Shown piece by piece: positions 1 through 3,927 of a stretch of DNA of 8,268 bases (its first letter is position 1; each line of letters opens with the position of its first letter). The stretch is from the NCBI GenBank assembly GCA_964499955.1, contig CAZCMI010000028.1, positions 1-8,268 of the forward strand, written 5' to 3'. The stretch comes from JAJYIV01 sp964499955. GTDB taxonomy: Bacteria; Patescibacteriota; Patescibacteriia; UBA9934; GWF2-40-263. Below the pieces are notes generated by a model. That model was not told the DNA's origin, did not search any database, and saw only the letters and a program-made list of their open reading frames with translations. The position numbers were made by a program, and so were the translations under genes.

Positions 1-437
1 CATTCCCCGACGAAGGGGCGAGGAAGCGCTTCAAACTCGCGTTCACGCACGCGAACGGCGTGCCGACCCATCCGTTCGTCCTCTGCACGAAGACGCGGCT
101 GGGCGAAAAACGGGACGTCCGCATTCTTGAAGGCGAGGTGCGGGGTCGCGACATCGTGATCGTGGACGACCTCATCCACTCCGGGGGCACGACCATCGAG
201 TGCGGCCGCGTTCTCCGCGCGGCGGGCGCACGGACCGTCAGCGCCTTCGCCACCCACGGCGTGATGGAGGAAGACGCCTGGCGCCGGTTCCTGGACGCCG
301 GTTTCAAACGGGTCTGGATCACGGACAGCTGCCCGAATACGGCCAAGGCCGTGCAAGGTCAAGGGCCGTTCGAGGTTCTGTCCATCGCCGAATCCGTCCA
401 CGAAGCCGTCATGGACGGGTTGAGGAAACACCGCTGA
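1..437 (+). CDS. prs: Ribose-phosphate pyrophosphokinase, class II-like, C-terminal part (5' end outside window)
   Basis: This enzyme makes PRPP from ribose 5-phosphate and ATP for nucleotide, histidine and tryptophan synthesis in the cytoplasm. The frame is open from base 3 and gives 144 residues, so roughly the N-terminal half lies upstream; the GTG at 60 is internal and not a start. Visible motifs are FPDEGARKRF at the left edge, CTKTR, the PRPP/ribose-phosphate loop IVDDLIHSGGT (bases 159-191), then VSAFATHGV and WITDSCPNT. The wording of these blocks (SGGTTIEC, WITDSCP, PFEVLS) matches, from memory, the class II plant enzymes (Arabidopsis PRS3/PRS4 type) better than the usual bacterial class I enzyme, which has DTGGT at the loop. 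It stops at TGA 435-437 and is followed by a strong terminator. The family assignment is secure; the class assignment rests on remembered sequences. Confidence 0.93.
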   Translation, partial: FPDEGARKRFKLAFTHANGVPTHPFVLCTKTRLGEKRDVRILEGEVRGRDIVIVDDLIHSGGTTIECGRVLRAAGARTVSAFATHGVMEEDAWRRFLDAGFKRVWITDSCPNTAKAVQGQGPFEVLSIAESVHEAVMDGLRKHR

Positions 438-459
438 TTTGAAACGCCGCGGCCGCCTC

Positions 460-498
460 CCGCCCGCTTCCCTCTCTGGGAACCGGGCGGTCTTTTTT
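460..498 (+). terminator. Rho-independent terminator of prs
   Basis: CCGCCCG (460-466) pairs with CGGGCGG (484-490). Inside it TTCCC (468-472) pairs with GGGAA (478-482) around the loop TCTCT, with one C/C mismatch between the two helices. TCTTTTTT (491-498) follows. The opposite strand has no T-run on its exit side, so it works for the plus strand only. Its T-run overlaps the last bases of the convergent PEBP gene. Confidence 0.92.
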
Positions 499-973
499 AT
501 GGCGCAGGCGCAAACGTCCCCATTAACTCGGCGGAAGCGAGCACATGCCCATCCATCATCCGCAAGACGTCCTGCTTGGAGGCGCCTTCCGCGAGCGACA
601 GAATCGCATCGAGTGCGTAGACACGGAAGAAATAGCGGTGGGGACGGTCCGGCGGACGCGGGCCGCCGTAATCCAATTCACCGCGCGTCCCATGACCTCG
701 AACGCCCGCGGGCTGCCCCGCACGCACGTCTTCCGGCCGCCAGCCTTCCGGTATCTCCGTCACGGCCGGCGGGATGTTGAACACGACCCAATGGTCCCAC
801 ACGGGCACGCCAGCCTGCGGCGGCACGTCCGGGTCTTCCATAACGAGCGCCAGCGAAACGACGCCCGGCGGAACGTCTTCGATGCGAAGCGGCGGGTTCA
901 CGTTTTCGAAATCCCGGCCGTATTTCGACGGGATGGGCGAGCCGTGGATGAACGCGGGGCTGGTGAGGCGCAT
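497..973 (-). CDS. YbhB/YbcL-type PEBP family protein (Raf-kinase-inhibitor-like)
   Basis: This is a 158-residue, single-domain phosphatidylethanolamine-binding-protein homologue of the bacterial/archaeal YbhB/YbcL type. Its length is normal for the family. The family signature is complete: NVNPPLRIEDVPPG (24-37), the DPD pocket motif (47-49) in LALVMEDPDVP, WDHWVVFNIPP (59-69), YGGPRPPDRPHRY (102-114) and GHVLASAELMGTF near the end. The anion-binding pocket residues (Asp47, His61, the GPxPP loop and His112) are therefore present. There is no signal peptide or membrane segment, so it is probably cytoplasmic. The biological role of bacterial members is unsettled, and I assign only the family. 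The ATG at 973 has no Shine-Dalgarno, and an extended -10 lies 24 bases upstream. It is convergent with prs and divergent from the small membrane gene. Confidence 0.93.
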   Translation of the reverse strand: MRLTSPAFIHGSPIPSKYGRDFENVNPPLRIEDVPPGVVSLALVMEDPDVPPQAGVPVWDHWVVFNIPPAVTEIPEGWRPEDVRAGQPAGVRGHGTRGELDYGGPRPPDRPHRYFFRVYALDAILSLAEGASKQDVLRMMDGHVLASAELMGTFAPAP

Positions 974-996
974 ATCGAGGCGAAGAATACGGCGCC

Positions 997-1005
997 ATCA
1001 TAGCA
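997..1005 (-). promoter_or_regulatory. Extended -10 promoter of the PEBP gene
   Basis: Read on the minus strand the bases are TGC TATGAT (1005-997), an extended -10 element with one mismatch to TATAAT. No -35 hexamer sits at normal spacing: the 17-bp position reads CCTGCG. Start of transcription would fall near 990, giving a leader of about 17 bases without a Shine-Dalgarno. It is back to back with the plus-strand promoter at 1027. Confidence 0.65.
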
Positions 1006-1026
1006 CACGCGCGCCCGGCCGCAGGG

Positions 1027-1055
1027 TTGACAAAAACCGATTTTTCGGGTATCCT
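1027..1055 (+). promoter_or_regulatory. Sigma-70-type promoter of the small membrane protein gene
   Basis: A perfect -35 TTGACA (1027-1032), a 17-bp spacer and -10 TATCCT (1050-1055). Transcription should start near 1062, leaving a leader of about 60 bases with two hairpins. It is the closest match to a housekeeping promoter in the window, together with that of the tRNA gene. Confidence 0.8.
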
Positions 1056-1063
1056 GCGCGCGA

Positions 1064-1117
1064 CTGCCAGTCCGGCAGCCGCACGTCCTTCCCGTCCCGA
1101 CGAACGGGACACCGAGG
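1064..1117 (+). promoter_or_regulatory. Structured 5' leader with two hairpins and a ribosome binding site
   Basis: Hairpin 1 pairs CTGCC (1064-1068) with GGCAG (1074-1078) around a 5-base loop. Hairpin 2 pairs GTCCCG (1094-1099) with CGGGAC (1105-1110) around ACGAA. The Shine-Dalgarno GAGG (1114-1117) starts four bases after hairpin 2 and lies six bases before the ATG at 1124. Neither hairpin has a T-run, so they are not terminators. I do not recognise a riboswitch class. A stabilising or translation-tuning role is inference. Confidence 0.5.
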
Positions 1118-1123
1118 TAGAAC

Positions 1124-1477
1124 ATGCGAAAGGAAATCACCGCATGCGCCCTGCTGCTCGGGTGCATCCTGGCCCTCCCCGCCTTCATCGCCCTGTGCGA
1201 CCTGGTGAACGACGGACTGTTCACGATGGCGGATCTGGGCTTGCCCATCTACAGCCTGTTCGTCGCCTGGGCCATCATGTTCGGCCTCGGGCTGTACCTG
1301 ATGGAGCCGCACGTGCGCCTCCTCCGGATCACACCGGAGGTCGAGGCACAGGCCCGCGACGGGCTGGCTCTCATCCCGGCCGGCACCGAACCCCACCACA
1401 AACTGACCGGCGCCCTCGATCACTGTTTCGAGGGCCACACCTACCGCACGTCCGTGCGCGAGGAGGAAAACGCTTGA
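1124..1477 (+). CDS. Small membrane protein with two transmembrane helices, function unknown
   Basis: This 117-residue protein belongs to no family I recognise. Two hydrophobic segments are clear, about residues 6-27 and 39-60, joined by a short acidic loop (about 28-38). The basic N-terminus (MRKE) suggests both ends are in the cytoplasm. A soluble tail of about 57 residues follows, beginning MEPHVRLLRITPEVE and rich in His and Glu near its end. LLGC at 11-14 resembles a lipobox, but hydrophobicity continues beyond Cys14 and a basic n-region is minimal, so a membrane helix is more likely. The start is well supported by GAGG six bases upstream and by a near-consensus promoter. It appears monocistronic, flanked by hairpins on both sides. 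The tail could bind a partner or lie on the inner membrane face, but nothing in the sequence fixes a role. Confidence 0.82.
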   Translation: MRKEITACALLLGCILALPAFIALCDLVNDGLFTMADLGLPIYSLFVAWAIMFGLGLYLMEPHVRLLRITPEVEAQARDGLALIPAGTEPHHKLTGALDHCFEGHTYRTSVREEENA

Positions 1478-1490
1478 CCACCCATTTCTG

Positions 1491-1528
1491 CCCCTGATCC
1501 GCTCATCCGGATCAGGGGTATACGTTTT
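1491..1528 (+). terminator. Probable terminator after the small membrane protein gene
   Basis: A perfect 11-bp stem, CCCCTGATCCG (1491-1501) with CGGATCAGGGG (1508-1518), around the loop CTCATC. It starts 13 bases after the stop codon. The following bases are TATACGTTTT, so the T-run is displaced by six bases and the terminator may be leaky. A 3'-end stabilising hairpin is an alternative. Confidence 0.6.
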
Positions 1529-1558
1529 CACCGGACGAATAACGCATGGCGCGCCGCG

Positions 1559-1587
1559 TTGACACGCCGGCCGCGGGTTGCTATTCT
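1559..1587 (+). promoter_or_regulatory. Promoter of tRNA-Gln
   Basis: A perfect -35 TTGACA (1559-1564), a 17-bp spacer and -10 TATTCT (1582-1587) preceded by TGC (extended -10). Transcription should start around 1594, about 13 bases before the mature tRNA 5' end, which fits a short leader removed by RNase P. Confidence 0.8.
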
Positions 1588-1606
1588 GCCTCCGCAACCG
1601 AGCCGA

Positions 1607-1680
1607 TCCGGGATCGTCTAATGGCAGGACAACAGACTCTGAATCTGTTTATCTTGGTTCGAATCCAAGTCCCGGAACCA
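1607..1680 (+). tRNA. tRNA-Gln, anticodon CUG
   Basis: The cloverleaf folds completely in 74 bases. The acceptor stem is TCCGGGA (1607-1613) with TCCCGGA (1670-1676), and CCA is encoded (1678-1680). The D stem is GTC(T)/(G)GAC (1616-1630). The anticodon stem is ACAGA/TCTGT with loop CTCTGAA (1637-1643), so the anticodon at 1639-1641 is CUG, reading CAG. The variable loop has four bases. The T arm is CTTGG-TTCGAAT-CCAAG (1653-1669). The first pair is U1-A72, the pair known in tRNA-Gln and used by GatCAB-type amidotransferases to recognise it. Whether this organism charges glutamine directly or by transamidation cannot be told here. Confidence 0.96.
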
Positions 1681-1720
1681 ACAGAAAACCCGAGCATGCG
1701 CTCGGGTTTTCTGTTTGTTT
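1681..1720. terminator. Bidirectional terminator shared by tRNA-Gln and the cupin gene
   Basis: A perfect 15-bp inverted repeat pairs 1681-1695 with 1700-1714 around the loop ATGC. The GC core is CCCGAGC/GCTCGGG, flanked by AAAA and TTTT. On the plus strand the exit reads GTTTTCTGTTTGTTT; on the minus strand GTTTTCTGT. It begins on the base after the tRNA CCA end and lies 19 bases beyond the cupin stop codon, so it can end both convergent transcripts. Confidence 0.9.
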
Positions 1721-1733
1721 CGCCATTATGCTC

Positions 1734-2129
1734 TTAACGCACAGCCTCGCCGAACTCCTCGTCCTCGACGTCGGCGATGGCGTCGGCTTTCGTCGGGTGG
1801 ATGCGTCCGTCGATGTGGTTGGGTGGCACGTAGACCGTGAAGAGGCGCAGCGGTTCGGTACCGGTGTTGCGGAAATTGTGCCGCACGCCGGGGGCCACGA
1901 ACACGACGTCGCCGGGGCCGACGGGCGTTTCCACGCCGTCGAGCACGGCCGTGCCCGTGCCGGACTGGAAATACAGGATCTGCTCGATGTGCGGGTGCGT
2001 TTCCTCCCCGACGTCCTCGCCTGCGGGCAGGTTCATGACGACGAGCTGGCTTTTGGCGCCCGTGTGGAGTACGGCGCGGAAATGCGGGTTTTCGGCGGTC
2101 GCGCGGGCGACGTTGGCGGAGTAGGACAT
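1734..2129 (-). CDS. Single-domain cupin protein
   Basis: This 131-residue protein is one conserved cupin beta-barrel with short extensions. Cupin motif 1 is GEETHPHIEQILYFQSGTG (41-59), offering His45, His47 and Glu49 as likely metal ligands. Motif 2 is PGDVVFVAPGVRHNF (72-86), offering His84. The tail after about residue 104 is acidic. Small stand-alone cupins of this kind include sugar isomerases, dioxygenases and ligand-binding regulators, so the substrate cannot be named. The PNHIDGRIHPTKADA block resembles, from memory, small cupins annotated in many bacterial and CPR genomes. The ATG at 2129 lies 34 bases after the dnaX stop and no promoter or Shine-Dalgarno is evident between them, so it is probably read from the dnaX transcript. 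It ends at the shared terminator at 1681-1714. Confidence 0.9.
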   Translation of the reverse strand: MSYSANVARATAENPHFRAVLHTGAKSQLVVMNLPAGEDVGEETHPHIEQILYFQSGTGTAVLDGVETPVGPGDVVFVAPGVRHNFRNTGTEPLRLFTVYVPPNHIDGRIHPTKADAIADVEDEEFGEAVR

Positions 2130-2163
2130 AGGAACATGGGATCAATTCGTGAGAAGGCGGAGC

Positions 2164-3855
2164 CTACGCGGCGCTGCCGCCGAAGGCCTGGAGGATGTCG
2201 GAAACGGCGGCATCGGCTTCGGGATTCGCTTCGCCCTGGGCCGTTTCGGCGGGAGCCTCGGGGCGGGCGTAGGTGCCGCGCACGCGCATGTCCTTGCCGA
2301 AGACCTTTTTCAGCGCCGCTTCCAGCAGTCGGCGGTTTTTCTCCTGGTTCACCACGTTGGCGTGCAGTTCGTACTGGAAGTTGAATTCCACCATGTCGCC
2401 GTCGGTGCTGGAGATTTGGGCGGCCTGGACCACCAGCGGCAGGGACGCATTGGCGTGCTGGATTTGGGCGAACACGTCGGGCCATTTGCGGCGGAGTTCG
2501 TCGGCATCCACCACAGGAACGGAATCGAAGACGACGGCCTTGGCCTCGAGGGATGGAGGGGCCTCCTGGCCCCGCGTCCCCGTTCCTTCGCTGGGAACCT
2601 TGTCGGCCAAAACTCGCTCACGCCCGGCGACGGTCGGCGGAGATGGCGGGCGCTCACGAGCGGGGATCGCGGGACCAGCGGGCGGCGCAGGGGGAGCGGA
2701 CGCGGGCGGAACGGGAGAGGCAGGCGCAGCACCCGCAGCCAACTCCACCACGGCCAATTCCAAACCGAGCTGGGGGATGCGGTCCGTCTTCATGCCCCGG
2801 CGGGATTCCAACAGCGTGCGGATGGCGTGGGTGAGCCGGGTCGGGTCGGCGTCGGGTGCGGCGGCGGAGAGCCGAGCGCCCAAGGCGGTGTCGAACGACG
2901 GCGCGGCCGCTTCCCCGCCCAACTTCCAAAACAGGAAGCCGCGCAACGTTTCAATGACTTCGTCCGTGAAATGCGGTAGGTCCACGCCCTGTTCCACGTA
3001 GGCGTTCACCAGTCGGATACCGAGCGCGGCATCGCGGCGCAACAACGCCTCCAGGAAATCCGCCACCAACACCGACGACGTAGCGGGCAGCACCAGGGAC
3101 GCCAACTCCGCCGTCACGTGAGTTTCCCCCAGGGCGAACAGCTGGCCCAGCACGCTCTCGGCGTCGCGCTCGCAGCCGTCCGAATGCCGGGCGACGGCGC
3201 GCAGGACGTCTTCATCCACCTTCATGCCTTCCTTTTCCGCCAGGCCGTGCAGGCGCGCGACCATCTGATCGGCCGGGATGCGGCGGAAATCGAAACGCTG
3301 GCAGCGCGACACGATGGTGGCGGGCACCTTATGAATCTCCGTCGTGGCCAACACGAACAGCGCGTGGGCGGGCGGCTCCTCCAAGGTTTTCAACAGCGCG
3401 TTGAACGCGGCCGTCGACAGCATGTGGACTTCGTCGATGACGTACACGCGGCGGCGCAGCCGGTTGGGCGCCACACGCACGCTGCGGATGACGTTCTCGC
3501 GCACGTTGTCCACGTCCGTGTGAGAAGCGGCGTCGATTTCGAACACGTCCAAGGACGAACCGGACGCCACGTCCAAGCACGCCGCGCACGTATTGCACGG
3601 TTCGCCGTCCCACGCCTTCCCTTCGCCATCCGCCACACCCCCGGCATCCTTCCCCTTCTCGCAATTCGCCGCCTTGGCCAGCAGGCGGGCCACCGTGGTT
3701 TTGCCCGTGCCGCGCGGACCGGTGAACAGGTACGCGTGGGCAAGCCGGCCCGAAGCCAGCTGGTTTTGCAGGGTTTTTTTGACGTGTTCCTGGCCCGCGA
3801 CGTCGGCGAAGGACGCGGGGCGGTACGTGCGGTAGAGGGCGTTGTGGACGGACAT
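2164..3855 (-). CDS. dnaX: DNA polymerase III subunit gamma/tau
   Basis: This is the ATPase of the clamp loader that opens the sliding clamp and organises the replisome. It has 563 residues. The AAA+ module is complete: Walker A GPRGTGKT (46-53), zinc-finger cysteines 65, 87, 90 and 93, Walker B VYVIDEVH (137-144), sensor 1 LATTEIHKVP (169-178), and the SRC motif (183-185) with arginine finger Arg184. HSDGCERDAESVLGQL (225-240) corresponds to the family's sensor 2 region. Domain III runs to about 375, and a Pro/Ala-rich linker covers about 375-435. A C-terminal domain (about 450-530) resembles that of Firmicute-type DnaX, and the tail DILQAFGG is also typical of that type. The stretch between the first and second zinc cysteines is unusually long. 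Translation starts at ATG 3855 just behind a promoter. The gene stops with TAG and leads into the cupin gene. Confidence 0.97.
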   Translation of the reverse strand: MSVHNALYRTYRPASFADVAGQEHVKKTLQNQLASGRLAHAYLFTGPRGTGKTTVARLLAKAANCEKGKDAGGVADGEGKAWDGEPCNTCAACLDVASGSSLDVFEIDAASHTDVDNVRENVIRSVRVAPNRLRRRVYVIDEVHMLSTAAFNALLKTLEEPPAHALFVLATTEIHKVPATIVSRCQRFDFRRIPADQMVARLHGLAEKEGMKVDEDVLRAVARHSDGCERDAESVLGQLFALGETHVTAELASLVLPATSSVLVADFLEALLRRDAALGIRLVNAYVEQGVDLPHFTDEVIETLRGFLFWKLGGEAAAPSFDTALGARLSAAAPDADPTRLTHAIRTLLESRRGMKTDRIPQLGLELAVVELAAGAAPASPVPPASAPPAPPAGPAIPARERPPSPPTVAGRERVLADKVPSEGTGTRGQEAPPSLEAKAVVFDSVPVVDADELRRKWPDVFAQIQHANASLPLVVQAAQISSTDGDMVEFNFQYELHANVVNQEKNRRLLEAALKKVFGKDMRVRGTYARPEAPAETAQGEANPEADAAVSDILQAFGGSAA

Positions 3856-3864
3856 AGCGGACCT

Positions 3865-3873
3865 ACTTTAGCA
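3865..3873 (-). promoter_or_regulatory. Probable extended -10 promoter of dnaX
   Basis: Minus-strand TGC TAAAGT (3873-3865) matches the extended -10 pattern seen at other genes here, with a weaker hexamer. Transcription would begin near 3858, about three bases before the ATG at 3855. An AGG at 3864-3862, six bases before the ATG, could instead act as a Shine-Dalgarno if transcription starts further upstream. No clear -35 is present. Confidence 0.5.
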
Positions 3874-3883
3874 CATCGGACGG

Positions 3884-3910
3884 AAAGAAAAACCCGCCCG
3901 TTTCGGGCGG
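3884..3910 (-). terminator. Rho-independent terminator of the ATPase operon
   Basis: On the minus strand CCGCCCG (3910-3904) pairs with CGGGCGG (3900-3894) around the loop AAA, followed by GTTTTTCTTT (3893-3884). It starts 17 bases after the ATPase stop codon and separates that operon from dnaX. The plus-strand exit (ATTTCC) has only three T's, so it acts mainly on the minus strand. Confidence 0.92.
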
Positions 3911-3927
3911 ATTTCCCCACGCGCGCC

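Noticed and set aside
439..1003. Plus-strand open frames opposite the PEBP gene
   Set aside because: The PEBP signature on the minus strand is complete, and the plus-strand products are Arg-rich with no recognisable domain.
1094..1117. Riboswitch or attenuator in the leader of the small membrane protein
   Set aside because: The two hairpins are short, neither has a T-run, there is no competing alternative pairing that I can see, and no known aptamer core is recognisable.
998..1597. A 199-codon minus-strand open frame opposite the small membrane protein
   Set aside because: It runs through a promoter, two leader hairpins, a terminator and a tRNA promoter that all read on the plus strand, and its product has no domain.
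1607..1714. tRNA gene plus adjoining repeat as an attachment site of an integrated element
   Set aside because: No integrase, no second copy of the tRNA 3' end and no foreign genes follow. The repeat is explained as a terminator.
2149..3001. Plus-strand open frames of 242 and 276 codons opposite dnaX
   Set aside because: They lie wholly or almost wholly antisense to the dnaX C-terminal half, have low-complexity Gly/Arg or Ser/Ala composition and no motifs.
3774..3780. A7 run in dnaX (codons 26-28) as a programmed frameshift site for a short gamma form
   Set aside because: Known dnaX frameshifting occurs after the ATPase domains. At codon 26 slippage would yield only a tiny peptide, so this is just an AAA-AAA-ACC (Lys-Lys-Thr) codon run.
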